In this document: positions 1-10,300 of the stretch, in pieces
How positions within the stretch are numbered: the stretch's first letter is position 1
Layout: every line of letters starts with the position of its first letter
Source: Mycolicibacter engbaekii
GTDB taxonomy: Bacteria > Actinomycetota > Actinomycetes > Mycobacteriales > Mycobacteriaceae
Direction: 5' to 3'
DNA: 64,000 nucleotides
Assembly (NCBI RefSeq): GCF_002101585.1
Contig: NZ_LQOT01000031.1
Location: 124,001 to 188,000, forward strand
Position numbers and translations under genes: made by a program
The notes under the pieces: model-generated
Told to the model about the DNA's origin: nothing
What the model saw: the letters and a program-made list of their open reading frames with translations, nothing else
Databases searched by the model: none

Positions 1-824
1 CCTATGTGGTCACGGTGCTGCTGGCCTACGTGATCTACCACTTCCGCACGGCCGGCCCGAACCCCGGCCATTCCTGGATCGGGCTGCTGCGCAACCTGAC
101 GCTGACCCAGATCTACACCGACAACTACATGTTCGGGTACCTGCATCAGGGCCTCACCCAGATGTGGAGCCTGGCGGTCGAGGTCGCCTTCTACGTGGTG
201 TTGCCCCTGCTGGCCTACGTGACATTGGTCTGGCTGTGCCGTCGGCAGTGGCGGCCGGGGCTGTTGCTGGCGGGGCTGGCCGCCGCGGCTGCGATCACGC
301 CGCTGTGGTTGACGCTGGTGCACGTGACCGACTTCCTTCCCGACGGCGCCCGGCTGTGGCTGCCGGGTTACCTGGCCTGGTTCGTGGCCGGGATGGTGCT
401 GGCGGTGCTGCGGGCCATGGGCGTGCGGTGCTACGGATTCGTCGCGATTCCGTTGGCGCTCATCTGTTATTTCATCGCTTCCACCCCGATCGCCGGGGAG
501 CCCACCACGTCACCGGCCAAGTTGTCCGAGGCCCTGGTCAAGGCGGGCTTCTACGCGGCAATCGCCGCGCTGATGGTGGCGCCGTTGGCGTTGGGCAACC
601 GGGGCTGGTACGCGCGGCTGCTGGCGAGCCGGCCGATGGTGTGGCTGGGGGAGATCTCCTACGAGATCTTCCTGGTGCACCTGGTGCTGATGGAGGTGGT
701 GATGGTGCAGGTGCTGCGCGCCCCGGTCTACACCGGCTCGATGGCGGCGCTGTTCGTGCTCACCATGGCGGTCACCGTCCCGGCGGCATGGCTGCTGCAC
801 CGGTTTACCCGGGTGCGGAGTTGA
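1..824 (+). CDS. Acyltransferase family 3 membrane protein (5' end missing)
   Basis: Partial gene; the reading frame is open to the left edge, so the true start lies outside the window. About 274 C-terminal residues are visible, dominated by hydrophobic membrane helices. The segment with SLAVEVAFYVVLP near residue 55 and the late stretch around LGEISYEIFLVHL are typical of the acyltransferase 3 (OafA/NodX) family, integral membrane enzymes that O-acylate sugars or cell-envelope glycolipids. Its position next to a TetR-P450 pair matches my recollection of Rv1254 beside Rv1255c-Rv1256c. It is convergent with the TetR gene and overlaps its 3' end by 20 bp. The substrate cannot be inferred. Confidence 0.85.
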   Translation, partial: YVVTVLLAYVIYHFRTAGPNPGHSWIGLLRNLTLTQIYTDNYMFGYLHQGLTQMWSLAVEVAFYVVLPLLAYVTLVWLCRRQWRPGLLLAGLAAAAAITPLWLTLVHVTDFLPDGARLWLPGYLAWFVAGMVLAVLRAMGVRCYGFVAIPLALICYFIASTPIAGEPTTSPAKLSEALVKAGFYAAIAALMVAPLALGNRGWYARLLASRPMVWLGEISYEIFLVHLVLMEVVMVQVLRAPVYTGSMAALFVLTMAVTVPAAWLLHRFTRVRS

Positions 825-1401
825 GCCGGCCGGGCGACACCACGACCGGCACCACGAACTGCCTCAGCATCGCCCGTTCCTCCTCGGCGTCGCGGCCGGG
901 AAAGCTCAGCAGCGAGGTCAGCACCCGCACCACCCAGCGGGCGCGCGCCGGCACCGTGTCGCTGTCCTGACCGTCCAGCCCGGACAGGAAGGACGTGACC
1001 ATCACGGTGATGACCTCGGACTGCGCAGCCATGGTGGCACCGATCGGCGGGCCGCTCTCGGCGAACCACGACGCCAGGGCCGGGTTGTTGCGCACCAGCG
1101 CCAGGGATTCGGTGATCCCGGCCACCAGCCGCTCCGCCGGATCCTCGACACCGGCCAGCCGCTGGGTCAACTGGTGATAGAGCGCATTGGCCCACCGGTG
1201 CGCATAGGCGGTGTGCAGCGCGTCGCGGCTCTCGAAGTACCGATACAGCGTGGCGCGCGAACATCCCGCGGCGCGGGCGATCTCATTCATGCCCACCGAA
1301 GCGGGATCCTGTTGCGCGAACAGCTTCTCGGCCGCGTCGAGAATCTTCTCGGCGGCCAGCTCACCGCGCTGATCGGACAGCCAGGACCGCCCAGCCATCA
1401 C
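805..1401 (-). CDS. TetR-family transcriptional regulator
   Basis: A 198-residue regulator with an N-terminal TetR DNA-binding domain: helix-turn-helix around residues 34-55 (IARAAGCSRATLYRYF) and a helical C-terminal ligand domain. It starts at GTG, overlapping the stop of the upstream P450 gene as GTGA, so it is translated with it; the next codon is an ATG that could also serve. Being the second gene of a P450 operon, it probably represses that operon, and the near-perfect palindrome inside the P450 promoter (2632-2652) is the obvious candidate operator. Gene order matches Rv1255c. The ligand is unknown. Confidence 0.9.
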   Translation of the reverse strand: MMAGRSWLSDQRGELAAEKILDAAEKLFAQQDPASVGMNEIARAAGCSRATLYRYFESRDALHTAYAHRWANALYHQLTQRLAGVEDPAERLVAGITESLALVRNNPALASWFAESGPPIGATMAAQSEVITVMVTSFLSGLDGQDSDTVPARARWVVRVLTSLLSFPGRDAEEERAMLRQFVVPVVVSPGRLNSAPG

Positions 1402-2618
1402 GACCCGACGGTGAACGGTACCGAGATTGGACGCCGCACGTAACTGCCGCCGGCCCAGACGATCCCGGACTCGTCGACGGAGTAGTCGGGGCAGCGGGCC
1501 AGCAGTTCCTCCAGCGCCACCCGCGCCTGCATCCGTGCCGCCTGGTTGCCGATGCAGTGGTGGGCGCCGTAGCTGAAAGTCAGAATCTGGTGCGGTTTGC
1601 GCAACACGTTCAGCTCGCCGGCGTCGGGGCCGAACTGGCGTTCGTCACGGTTGCCCGAGCCGTAGAGCAGCAGCACCTTGCGGTCGGCGGGAATGGTGGT
1701 GTCGCCGACGGTCACGTCCCGGGTGGTGGTTCGGGCCAGCCCCTGCACCGGGGAGGTCAGCCGCAGCAACTCCTCGACGGCGTCGCGGACCAGCTCCGGC
1801 TTGTCGACGAGCAGCTGACGCTGATCGGGGTGCTGCTGCAGCAGTTGCACTGAGCCGCCGAGCATTCCGGTGGTGGTGTCGTTGCCGCCGGTGACCATGG
1901 TGAAGGTGAAGGCGAGCACCGAGAGCAGTCCCTGGATGTCGCCGTCGGCGCCCAGGCCCGCCGAAACCAGGTGCGAGACGGTGTCGTCCTGCGGGTCGGT
2001 GCGGCGGCGTTCGATGAGCCCACCGAAGTAGGCCATCATCTGTCCGACCGCTTCCCCGGCCGAGGCCACGCCGTCTTCGCTGACGGTGGCCGCCACCACC
2101 GCGTCGGTCCAGCCGTCGAACTGGTCGCGGTCTTCCTCGGGCACGCCCAGGTAGTGGGCAACCACCATCGAGGGCAGCGGTTTGAACAGTTCGGCGACGA
2201 TGTCGCCGCCGCCGTTGGCCTTGAGCCGCTCCAGGCGTTCGACCACGAACTGGCGCACCTTGGGCTCGAGTAGCTCGACCTGTCGCGGCATGAAGCCGCG
2301 GGCTACGAGTTTGCGAAACTCGGTGTGTACCGGGGGATCCTGCATCACCATCGGCGGATTGTCGGCAAGGCCGATCATCTCCAGCTCGCGGTAGTTGATG
2401 GTCAGCCCCTGGGCGGACGAGAAGGTCTCATGGTCGGCGGCGGCGGCCCAGATGTCGGCGTGCCGGGACATCACGTAGTAGTCCTGATCCGGCGCGCCCG
2501 GCGGAATCACGTGGTGGACGGGGTCGTGGTCGCGCAGCGCGGCGTACATCGGCCAGGGGTTGGGCCAGGTGTCGGCGTTGCAGAGCTCAAACTTCGGATG
2601 AGACAGCGTGGTCGTCAT
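1398..2618 (-). CDS. Cytochrome P450 (CYP130-like position)
   Basis: A 406-residue soluble bacterial P450 monooxygenase. All signature elements are present: I-helix oxygen-activation motif GGNDTTTG, the K-helix ExxR (EELLR), and the heme loop FSYGAHHCIG with the thiolate ligand Cys355. Gene order (acyltransferase, TetR, P450, FAD oxidase) is that of M. tuberculosis Rv1254-Rv1257c, where the P450 is CYP130; assignment to that subfamily rests on context and needs alignment. No ferredoxin gene is adjacent, so electrons must come from elsewhere. The operon continues into the TetR gene. A promoter with an embedded palindrome lies directly upstream and the start ATG is only 6 nt from the -10, suggesting a leaderless message. 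Confidence 0.93.
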   Translation of the reverse strand: MTTTLSHPKFELCNADTWPNPWPMYAALRDHDPVHHVIPPGAPDQDYYVMSRHADIWAAAADHETFSSAQGLTINYRELEMIGLADNPPMVMQDPPVHTEFRKLVARGFMPRQVELLEPKVRQFVVERLERLKANGGGDIVAELFKPLPSMVVAHYLGVPEEDRDQFDGWTDAVVAATVSEDGVASAGEAVGQMMAYFGGLIERRRTDPQDDTVSHLVSAGLGADGDIQGLLSVLAFTFTMVTGGNDTTTGMLGGSVQLLQQHPDQRQLLVDKPELVRDAVEELLRLTSPVQGLARTTTRDVTVGDTTIPADRKVLLLYGSGNRDERQFGPDAGELNVLRKPHQILTFSYGAHHCIGNQAARMQARVALEELLARCPDYSVDESGIVWAGGSYVRRPISVPFTVGS

Positions 2619-2624
2619 GTCTCA

Positions 2625-2654
2625 TTGATACGACAACGGTTCAACCGGTGTCAA
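2625..2654 (-). promoter_or_regulatory. P450-tetR promoter with embedded palindromic operator
   Basis: On the minus strand TTGACA (2649-2654) is followed after 18 nt by TATCAA (2625-2630), 6 nt upstream of the P450 ATG. The spacer holds the palindrome GACAACGGTT-C-AACCGGTGTC (2632-2652, arms differing at one of ten positions, inner CGGTTCAACCG perfect). This is the size and placement expected of a TetR-family operator that blocks RNA polymerase. The promoter call is by consensus only. Confidence 0.6.
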
Positions 2655-2686
2655 TGGCCAAATGTGATCTGCGTCGCCGTCTCGGG

Positions 2687-4054
2687 TCAGATCCCCGAAC
2701 CTGGGTTGAGGATGTTCAGCGGGTCCAGCGCGGACTTGACCCGCTGATTGAGCGCCATCGCCTCGGGCCCCAACTGGTCGGCCAGCCACGGCCGCTTCAA
2801 ACGGCCCACGCCGTGCTCACCGGTGATGGTGCCGCCCAGCGCCAGGGCCAGATCCATGATCTCGCCGTAGGCCAGCTCGGCGCGCCGCAGATTCTCGGGA
2901 TCGCTCGGGTCGTGCACGATCAGCGGGTGGGTGTTGCCGTCTCCGGCGTGGGCGATCACCGAGATCAGCAGCGAACGTTCCGCGGCGATCTTCTCGATGC
3001 CGGTGATCAGCTCCGCCAGCCGCGGCACCGGCACCCCGACGTCCTCGAGCAGCAGCGGACCCTTCGCCTCGACCGCCGGGATGCAGAATCGCCGGGCTGC
3101 GACGAAACCTTCGGCCTCGACCGGGTCGGCGGTGGAGAACACCTCCTTGGCGTGGTGCTCGGCGAATACCCGGGCCATCAGCTCGACATCCTCGGCGCCG
3201 GCGTGGCCGCGCTCGTCGGAGGCCGCCACCAGCATGGCCGCGGCGTCGCGGTCCAGCCCCATGCGCAGCTGGTCCTCGACGGCGTTGATCGCCGCGCCGT
3301 CCATGAACTCCAGCATCGACGGGCGCAGCCGCCCGGACACGTCGAGGACGGCATCGGCCGCGGCGCTGACCGAGTCGAAGGTGGCCACCACCACCGAGGA
3401 GGCGGGCTGGGCCGGCAGCAGTCGCAACGTCACCTCGGTGATCACGCCGAGAGTGCCCTCGCTGCCGACGAACAACTTGGTCAGGGACAGTCCCGCGACG
3501 TCCTTGAGGCGCGGCCCGCCCAGCCGCACGGCGGTGCCGTCGGCCAGCACCACCTGCAGGCCCAGCACGTAATCGGTGGTGACGCCGTATTTGACGCAGC
3601 ACAGCCCGCCGGCGTTGGTGGCGATGTTGCCGCCGATGCTGCAGATCTCGAAGGACGACGGGTCCGGCGGGTACCACAAGCCGTATTCCGCGACCGCCTT
3701 CTTCACCTCGGCGTTGAACAGTCCGGGCTGGCATACCGCGGTCCGGGTGACCGGATCCACGGTGATGTCACGCATCTTCTCGGTGCACAGCACGATCCCG
3801 CCGTCGATGGCGGTGGCACCACCGGACAACCCGCTGCCGGCACCGCGGGTCACCACCGGAATGCGGTGCGCGGTGGCCCACCGCAGGACGGTCTGCACCT
3901 GTTCGGTACGCAGCGGTCGGACCACCGCCAGCGGCTGGCCCGCCCGGGGATCCAGCGCGTTGTCCTGCCGGTACCCCGCGGTGATCGTCGGGTCGGTGAC
4001 CACCATGCCCTCGGGCAGATCGGCTGTGAGCTGGGCCAGCGCGTCGGTGTTCAC
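2687..4054 (-). CDS. FAD-linked oxidoreductase, GlcD / D-lactate dehydrogenase type
   Basis: A 455-residue flavoprotein of the FAD_binding_4 plus FAD-oxidase C-terminal type (glycolate oxidase GlcD, D-2-hydroxyacid dehydrogenases). The PCMH FAD-binding domain occupies roughly residues 20-220, with the pyrophosphate-binding stretch VTRGAGSGLSGG and the IGGNIATNAGG motif; the C-terminal domain ends in the family hallmark GEHGVGRLKRPWL and the tail ILNPGSGI. It probably oxidises a 2-hydroxyacid, passing electrons to the respiratory chain. Position corresponds to Rv1257c. Its 5' end lies 47 nt from the convergent-free flank of the PE-PPE gene, which is transcribed the same way but separately. Confidence 0.9.
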   Translation of the reverse strand: MNTDALAQLTADLPEGMVVTDPTITAGYRQDNALDPRAGQPLAVVRPLRTEQVQTVLRWATAHRIPVVTRGAGSGLSGGATAIDGGIVLCTEKMRDITVDPVTRTAVCQPGLFNAEVKKAVAEYGLWYPPDPSSFEICSIGGNIATNAGGLCCVKYGVTTDYVLGLQVVLADGTAVRLGGPRLKDVAGLSLTKLFVGSEGTLGVITEVTLRLLPAQPASSVVVATFDSVSAAADAVLDVSGRLRPSMLEFMDGAAINAVEDQLRMGLDRDAAAMLVAASDERGHAGAEDVELMARVFAEHHAKEVFSTADPVEAEGFVAARRFCIPAVEAKGPLLLEDVGVPVPRLAELITGIEKIAAERSLLISVIAHAGDGNTHPLIVHDPSDPENLRRAELAYGEIMDLALALGGTITGEHGVGRLKRPWLADQLGPEAMALNQRVKSALDPLNILNPGSGI

Positions 4055-4100
4055 GCAGGCGATCCTAGTTGCGGGCGGACCCGAGGGTCTGCCGGCGCGA

Positions 4101-5393
4101 TCAGCTCGTCACCAGGCCGCCGAGGGTGCCGATCAGGCCGAGCGCCGGATCCAGCAGGTACTCCTGGAACCCGCTGACATCGAACAGCAGTTGGATGGCC
4201 TCCCCGATGGGGCCTTCGATCGCGGTGAAAGCGGTGAACGGGTTGATGTAGTCGTTGAGCCACGACACCGCCTGCGCGTACGGTTCGCCGATCTCGGTGG
4301 CCGTCCAGGCGCGCACGTCGTCGAACAGCTCCATCAGTTCGGCGTAGCCCGGAAGGTCCGCGCCGAACAGCGCCAAGGCGTTGTCCGCGCCCTGCACGAC
4401 GGCCCTGGTGAAATCGACCAGGAAGGTCGCCGGGTCGATGATCGGGATGAGTTGGGCGGGCACCGGTTCGCCGAACGGAACCGACCTGTCGTAGCCGGCT
4501 TCGACGATCACCCGCAGCGCCGGCTGCACGATCTCCAGCCAGGACTCCGGTACCCCCAGGGTCCGCAGCGGGCTCAGCAGCGGCAGCTCGGCGGTCGGGA
4601 TGAAATAGAACGTGGTGTCGCCGGTGACCTGCCGGACGATGTCGGTCGAGCCCGCAACGTACTCGTCGGCGAACGGACCGACCAGCGGCTGCGACGGTGG
4701 CCACACCGCCGGAACGAGCTGTGGCAGTGGACCGTCGGCGTAGCCCCCATGGGTGTAGAGGAATCCGAGGAAGGCGTTGAGGACCGCCACCAGATTGAGG
4801 GGGTACTGCGGAAAATCCGCGTTGGCGTCGTATTGCGCGGCCACGTCGATGGTGGCGATATCGCCGTTGGTCGGTGCCGCCCCATTGAAGTTGAGCCCCG
4901 GCATGCCCGGGATCACCAGGCCGTCGAAGCGTTCGAGGAATCCGCCGTTGGGCCGGTTGCCCGAACCCAGGAGCAAGAACGTCACGTCGGGGTCGGGTTG
5001 CCCCGACTGCATCATGTCGATCTTCTGCAGAACCGCGATCTGCGCGCTCTGCGAATATCCCGCCACCACATAGGGCTGACTGTCAGGCTGCTGCGCCATC
5101 GCTGCCGCAAGGTTCGCCAGGCCGGTGGGAATCGACGTGCTGGCCCCGGATGCGGGGTAGGGGACCACCACCGGGACATGATCGGCGCCGGTAGCCGGGT
5201 TGATGTAGTCGGCGACTACCGCGTCCTGCCACCGTTGGCTCGGGGTCGGCATGAAGGTGCCGCCCATGATCAGCGCCGTCTGTGGATCGTCGGGGGCACC
5301 GGCGTGCGCCGGTACCACCGGCGCCGCGAACGCCACCGACGCGCCGCACAGCAACGTCGCAAGCAACCGGCCGGAAGGCCAGCGTCGGCCCAC
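4101..5393 (-). CDS. Secreted PE-PPE domain esterase / acyltransferase
   Basis: About 430 residues from the GTG at 5393, chosen because an AGGGGG Shine-Dalgarno sits 6-7 nt upstream and because it gives a clean signal peptide (basic start, hydrophobic [13 protein letters not shown], cleavage after a PAHA-type site). The mature part is a standalone PE-PPE domain, a serine alpha/beta hydrolase: nucleophile elbow GYSQS at about residue 115, followed by the family stretches IPGMPGLNF and [11 protein letters not shown]. Standalone secreted PE-PPE hydrolases in mycobacteria include the Chp1/Chp2 acyltransferases that build acyl-trehaloses; whether this one is an esterase or transacylase is not decidable here. 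In M. tuberculosis I recall the Tap efflux gene at this position, so this is a lineage-specific replacement. Confidence 0.85.
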   Translation of the reverse strand: MGRRWPSGRLLATLLCGASVAFAAPVVPAHAGAPDDPQTALIMGGTFMPTPSQRWQDAVVADYINPATGADHVPVVVPYPASGASTSIPTGLANLAAAMAQQPDSQPYVVAGYSQSAQIAVLQKIDMMQSGQPDPDVTFLLLGSGNRPNGGFLERFDGLVIPGMPGLNFNGAAPTNGDIATIDVAAQYDANADFPQYPLNLVAVLNAFLGFLYTHGGYADGPLPQLVPAVWPPSQPLVGPFADEYVAGSTDIVRQVTGDTTFYFIPTAELPLLSPLRTLGVPESWLEIVQPALRVIVEAGYDRSVPFGEPVPAQLIPIIDPATFLVDFTRAVVQGADNALALFGADLPGYAELMELFDDVRAWTATEIGEPYAQAVSWLNDYINPFTAFTAIEGPIGEAIQLLFDVSGFQEYLLDPALGLIGTLGGLVTS

Positions 5394-5496
5394 GTCTGGC
5401 CCCCTTGTGTCCGGTGAGGGGTCAACTATGTCTGAGAATCTCTCAGAAATCAAGGCCGTTTGCCCACTCCGAGCTGGGTGCGGGCACAGTGGACGC

Positions 5497-6315
5497 ATGC
5501 TCAACCACCCGCGCACGGGGCAGCCGTTCGAGTCGCCGGTGCCGCCCGGGACCGGCTGGCCCGGCGACCCGGCCACCCCGCACACCCCGCCGGCGGCCGA
5601 CGCCGCGCAGGTGGTGGAGCTGGCTGGTCAGTCCGAGGCGATCGACGAGCTCGACGCGCTGGTCAGCGTCTGCCGGGCCTGCCCGCGGCTGGTGGACTGG
5701 CGCGAGCACGTGGCGGTCACCAAGCGGAAGTCCTTTGCCGACCAGCCCTATTGGGGCCGGCCGGTGCCCGGCTGGGGCTCGCGCAAACCCAAGATCGTGA
5801 TCGTGGGGCTGGCTCCGGCGGCCAACGGCGCCAACCGCACCGGCCGGATGTTCACCGGCGACCGGTCCGGCGACCAGTTGTACGCCGCGCTCTACCGTGC
5901 CGGACTGGTCAACCAGCCGACCAGCGTCGACGCTGCCGATGGCTTGCATGCCAACGGCATCCGGATCACCGCCCCGGTGCGGTGCGCTCCGCCGGACAAC
6001 GCTCCCAGCACCGTCGAGCGCAACACCTGCGCACCGTGGCTCGACGCCGAATGGCAGTTGATCGCCCCGTCGGTACGGGTGATCGTCGCTCTGGGCGGGT
6101 TCGCCTGGCAGATCGCGCTGCGTATTGCCGCCGACCCCGTGCCCAAGCCCAAGCCGAAGTTCGGCCACGGCGTGGTCGTGGGTCTGGGTCCGGCGTTGCA
6201 CCTGGTGGGCTGCTATCACCCCAGCCAGCAGAACATGTTCACCGGCCGGCTGACCCCGGCGATGCTGGACGACATCTTTGCCCAGGCCTCGGCGCTGGCG
6301 GGACTATCCGGCTGA
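5497..6315 (+). CDS. udgB: Family 5 uracil-DNA glycosylase (UdgB)
   Basis: A 272-residue DNA-repair enzyme removing uracil and deaminated bases from DNA. The ATG at 5497 is preferred to upstream in-frame codons that lie inside the divergent PE-PPE gene. The four Fe-S cluster cysteines of this family are visible at positions 59, 62, 163 and 178. Motif 1 reads [14 protein letters not shown] (residues 105-118) and motif 2 HPSQQN (241-246), the arrangement typical of family 5 rather than family 4 enzymes. It corresponds to Rv1259. Divergently transcribed from the PE-PPE gene with about 100 bp between starts. Confidence 0.95.
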   Translation: MLNHPRTGQPFESPVPPGTGWPGDPATPHTPPAADAAQVVELAGQSEAIDELDALVSVCRACPRLVDWREHVAVTKRKSFADQPYWGRPVPGWGSRKPKIVIVGLAPAANGANRTGRMFTGDRSGDQLYAALYRAGLVNQPTSVDAADGLHANGIRITAPVRCAPPDNAPSTVERNTCAPWLDAEWQLIAPSVRVIVALGGFAWQIALRIAADPVPKPKPKFGHGVVVGLGPALHLVGCYHPSQQNMFTGRLTPAMLDDIFAQASALAGLSG

Positions 6316-6321
6316 CTTCCG

Positions 6322-7377
6322 GTGTTGACTAAGAGCGTGCGACTCTCCGTTCTCGACCTCATCCCGGTCCGCTCCGACCAGACCAGCGCCGACGCGCTGG
6401 CTGCCACGGTGCGGTTGGCCCAGACCGCCGACCGCCTCGGCTTCACCCGGTACTGGGTGGCCGAGCACCACAACATGCCGTCGGTGGGAGCGACCAGCCC
6501 GCCGGTGGTGCTGGCCTACCTCGCCGCGCAGACGGCGCAGGTGCGGCTGGGCTCGGGTGGGGTGATGCTGCCGAACCACGCCCCGCTGGCGGTCGCCGAA
6601 CAGTTCGCGCTGCTGGAGGCCGCCGCCCCGGGGCGCATCGACTTGGGGATCGGCCGGGCGCCGGGTTCGGACCCGGTCACCTCGGTCATGTTGCGGGGCA
6701 ACCGGAGCGGCGCTCCCGACGAGGACGTCGCGAACTTCCCCGACTACCTCGACCATGTGCGGGCGATGATGAGCAGCCGCGGCGTGCAGGTCCAGCTGCG
6801 CGACGGCGACTATCTGCTCAAGGCCACCCCGGCCGCCGTCGGGGAGCCGCAACTGTGGCTGCTGGGTTCCAGCATGTATTCGGCCCGGCTCGCCGCGGCC
6901 AAAGGGCTGCCGTACGTCTTCGCCCACCACTTCTCCGGCCAGGGCACCGAGGAGGCGCTGGCGTACTACCGGGCCAACTTCACCCCGAGTGAGGTGTGCG
7001 CGGCCCCGACGACGTTCCTGACCGTCAACGCCGCCGTTGCCGACACCCGCGCGGAGGCAGAGGCTTTGATGCTGCCGAACCTGCAGATGATGGCCAGGTT
7101 GCGGACCGGGCGACCGCTGGGTCCGGTTGATGTGGTCGAGGACGCGCTGGCGGCGGTGGTCTCCGACGCCGAACAACGCATCATCGACAGTGGTCTGCGG
7201 CGTGCTGTCGTCGGTGCCCCGGACGAGGCAGCCGAACAGGTCCGGGCGCTGGCCGACCGGTTCGGCGTCGACGAGGTGATGATCAACCCGGTCGCCTCGG
7301 CGCATCTCGGCACCGACCCGGCCACTGCTCCCGGCCGGGAACGCACCTGCGAGCTGCTGGCCAAGGAGCTGCTGTAA
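6322..7377 (+). CDS. Luciferase-like monooxygenase (LLM class flavin oxidoreductase)
   Basis: About 351 residues starting at GTG 6322, seven nucleotides after the udgB stop, so probably co-transcribed; in-frame TTG 6325 and GTG 6337 are alternative starts. The N-terminal SVLDLIPVRS and the later YWVAEHHNM and GIGRAPGSDP segments place it in the bacterial luciferase superfamily, in the subgroup annotated MsnO8/LLM oxidoreductase (FMN- or F420-dependent TIM barrel). The substrate is unknown. Its stop is 3 nt from the stop of the convergent PGRS gene. I do not recall an equivalent next to udgB in M. tuberculosis. Confidence 0.88.
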   Translation: MLTKSVRLSVLDLIPVRSDQTSADALAATVRLAQTADRLGFTRYWVAEHHNMPSVGATSPPVVLAYLAAQTAQVRLGSGGVMLPNHAPLAVAEQFALLEAAAPGRIDLGIGRAPGSDPVTSVMLRGNRSGAPDEDVANFPDYLDHVRAMMSSRGVQVQLRDGDYLLKATPAAVGEPQLWLLGSSMYSARLAAAKGLPYVFAHHFSGQGTEEALAYYRANFTPSEVCAAPTTFLTVNAAVADTRAEAEALMLPNLQMMARLRTGRPLGPVDVVEDALAAVVSDAEQRIIDSGLRRAVVGAPDEAAEQVRALADRFGVDEVMINPVASAHLGTDPATAPGRERTCELLAKELL

Positions 7378-7380
7378 GCC

Positions 7381-10300
7381 TCAGCGGCTGATGATCGTCA
7401 TCCCGTATCCGCTTGGCCGGTAATCGATGTAGACGGGGTTCACCGAGAACGGGTAGTAGCCGCTGTTGGCCGCGCCACCGGAGGTGACCCACGGCCCGGT
7501 GCCGGCCGAGGTGGTGTAGGAGTACAGCAGCGTCTCGCCGTCGGAGGTGTACACCGAGATCACGGTGCCCGCCGGCACCTGCGAACCGACGCCGAGGATG
7601 GGGACCAGCGACTGCGGGATGCTGCCGTACATGCCGCCCGAGTCGATCGAAGTCGAGATGGCCACCGGCGGACCGCCGTTGATGGACACCATGGTGTCGA
7701 CGTAGGGCGAGCCGGAAACCGCGATCTCGGGCGTCAGCGGGTTCGGGCCGAAGATCACCTGGCCGGTCTGCTCGTCGATGAGCACGCCCTGGTTGAGCGA
7801 GCCGGGCAGCGCCGAGATGATGGTCGAGGTTCCCGCGTAGCCGTTGTTGGGGCCGATGCCCAGCACGCCCACGATGCCGTACTGGTTGAAGTACTGCGTC
7901 ATCAGTGCGTTCGACCCGGAGGTCACCACGTTGACGCCGGTGGGCTGGGTGATCAGCTCATCCGGGCAGTCGCCCACCTTGTCGCAGAACCCGACCGTGG
8001 TGCTGTAGGTCTGGTAGCCGTAGCTGGCCCCGCCGAGGCCGGCGTAGCTGGCACTGCCGGCCAGCTTCACGTCGCCGATGTTGCCGCTGACGGCGCTGTT
8101 CAGGATCGTCAGGCCGGTGGAGCCGGTGTCGATCTGGACGGGCACCGGGGGCCCGCCGTTGATCGAGATGTAGACGATCGGGCTGATGCCACCGCTTTGC
8201 AGATACAGCGGAATCGCGACGTTGACCGGGCCGTCCGGGCCGCCCCGCTCGCCGGCAGCCGCACCGCCGGACCCCGCGCCGCCGTCGCCTCCGGCGCCGT
8301 TGGCGCCATTGCTGCCGACCGCCCCGCCCAGGCCGCCGTCGCCGCCGTCGCCGCCGTCGCCACCACGGGCGCCGGCCCCGCCGGCCGCCACCGCTCCAGC
8401 AGCCCCGCCGTCGCCGCCGTCACCGGCCGCCCCGCCATGGACGTTCGTGCCGGTCAGAGTGGATTCGCCGCCGTTGCCCCCGTCGCCGCCGCGGCCGCCC
8501 GCGCCGGCGTTGCCGCCCGATCCGGCATTGCCGGTACCGCCACCGGCGCCACCTTCACCGGCATCGCCACCGGATCCGCCCGCGCCACCATTGCCGCCGC
8601 TGGAACCCTGTGCGTAGTAGGTGCCGACGGCGCTGCCGCCGTTGCCGCCGAGACCGCCGAGGCCGCCGTTCCCGCCGGTGCCGCCGTCGAATCCGATGTC
8701 GCCGACCCCGCCGGACCCGCCAGATCCCGCGGATCCGCCGGCGCCGCCCTCGCCGCCGATACCCACCGGCGCGCGGTTGATCCCGGGTTGGGCGTAGAGC
8801 CCCGAACCGGGCGAGCCGCCGTCACCGGCCGCCCCACCGTTGCCCCCGTTGCCGCCCGTCCCGCCGGCGCTGTCGTTCCCCGCGCCGCCGGCACCACCGC
8901 CACCGCCGCTGCCGCCGGCACCCCCGTCACCGCCGTTGCCGTTGGTGCCGAATCTGCCGTGTTCGCCGATCGCCGGGTTGCCGACGTAGGCCGACCCGCC
9001 CGCTCCGCCGCTGCCGCCGGCCCCGCCGTTGCCGCCGTGGTAGCCGTCGCCTCCGCCGAACGCCCCGGTGTCTCCGAGCCCGCCGTTCCCGCCGGCGCCA
9101 CCGACGCCGCCGTCTCCGCCGCTGCCGTATTGCACGTTGTTGGCCACGTCCAGCTTGGCGATGCCGTTGCCGCCGCCGTTTCCGCCGGCGCCGCCCGCAC
9201 CGCCCGCGCCGCCGTTGCCGGTGCCCTCGCCGTGGGCGCTGACGCTGGAGCCGCCGGCACCGCCGGCGCCACCGGTTCCGCCGTTCCCGCCGCTACCGGG
9301 CAACGTGGCGCTCGGGGGCAGGTACACCTGGTCCAGGCCTCGGCCGCCGTCGCCGGCCTGGCCACCGGCGCCACCGGCGCCGCCGTGGCCGTCGCCGAGG
9401 GAGTTTCCGCCGGCGCCGCCGGCGCCGCCGTTACCGCCGTGTCCGGCGTTGCCGCCGTTGACCGCCGCGATGCCGTCGGCCCCGGTCGCGCCATTGCCGC
9501 CGGTCCCGCCGGCGCCGCCGTTGCCGTGCAGGCTGCCGGTCCCGCCGTCGCCGCCGTTTCCGCCGTTGCCGCCCGCGGTGACGGCGTTGAAGCCGTTACC
9601 CCCGGCACCGCCGTGGCCGGCGGGCACGGTCGAGAACGTGCCGTTCGCGCCGGCAGCACCCTGGACCGAGCCCGCTCCGCCGTCGCCCCCGAGGCCCCCG
9701 GCGCCGTAAGCGCCGGCATCGCCGCCGCGGCCGCCGTTCGGGTTGCTCGCATCGCCGTGGCCGCCGGCCCCGCCGTCGCCGGGCGTCCCGCCGGCTCCGC
9801 CGTTTCCGCCGTTTCCGCCCACACCCGTCAGACCCGCCACGCCGTGGGCCGCGACGCCGCCTGCGCCACCCGCCCCGCCTGCGCCGCCGTTACCGCCCTG
9901 CATTCCGTCGCCGCCGTTGCCGCCGGCACCGCCCGCCAGGATGGCGTCGGCCCCGGTGGTTCCGGCACCGCCGGCTCCGCCCGAACCGCCGTTGCCGCCC
10001 GCTCCGCCGCGGCCGCCGTCGCCGTACTGTGCCGCGCTGAATCCGCCTGCGCCGCCGTTGCCGCCCACGCCGCCGGTCCCACCGCCCAAGCCCGCTGCCC
10101 CGTCCAGGCCGGCAGCCCCGTTGCCGCCCGCGCCGCCGGCGCCGCCGTTGCCGAACAGCCAGGCGATGGCGTCGCCGCCGGCGCCGCCGAGGCCGCCGGC
10201 AAGGTCGTCGATGCCCGCACCGCCCGCGCCGCCGGCGCCGCCGTTGCCCATGAGCCATCCGCCGGTGCCGCCGATGCCGCCGTCGGCACCGGCTCCACCG

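Noticed and set aside
2648..4177. A 509-codon plus-strand frame opposite the FAD oxidase
   Set aside because: His/Gln/Arg-rich antisense shadow with no recognisable domain.
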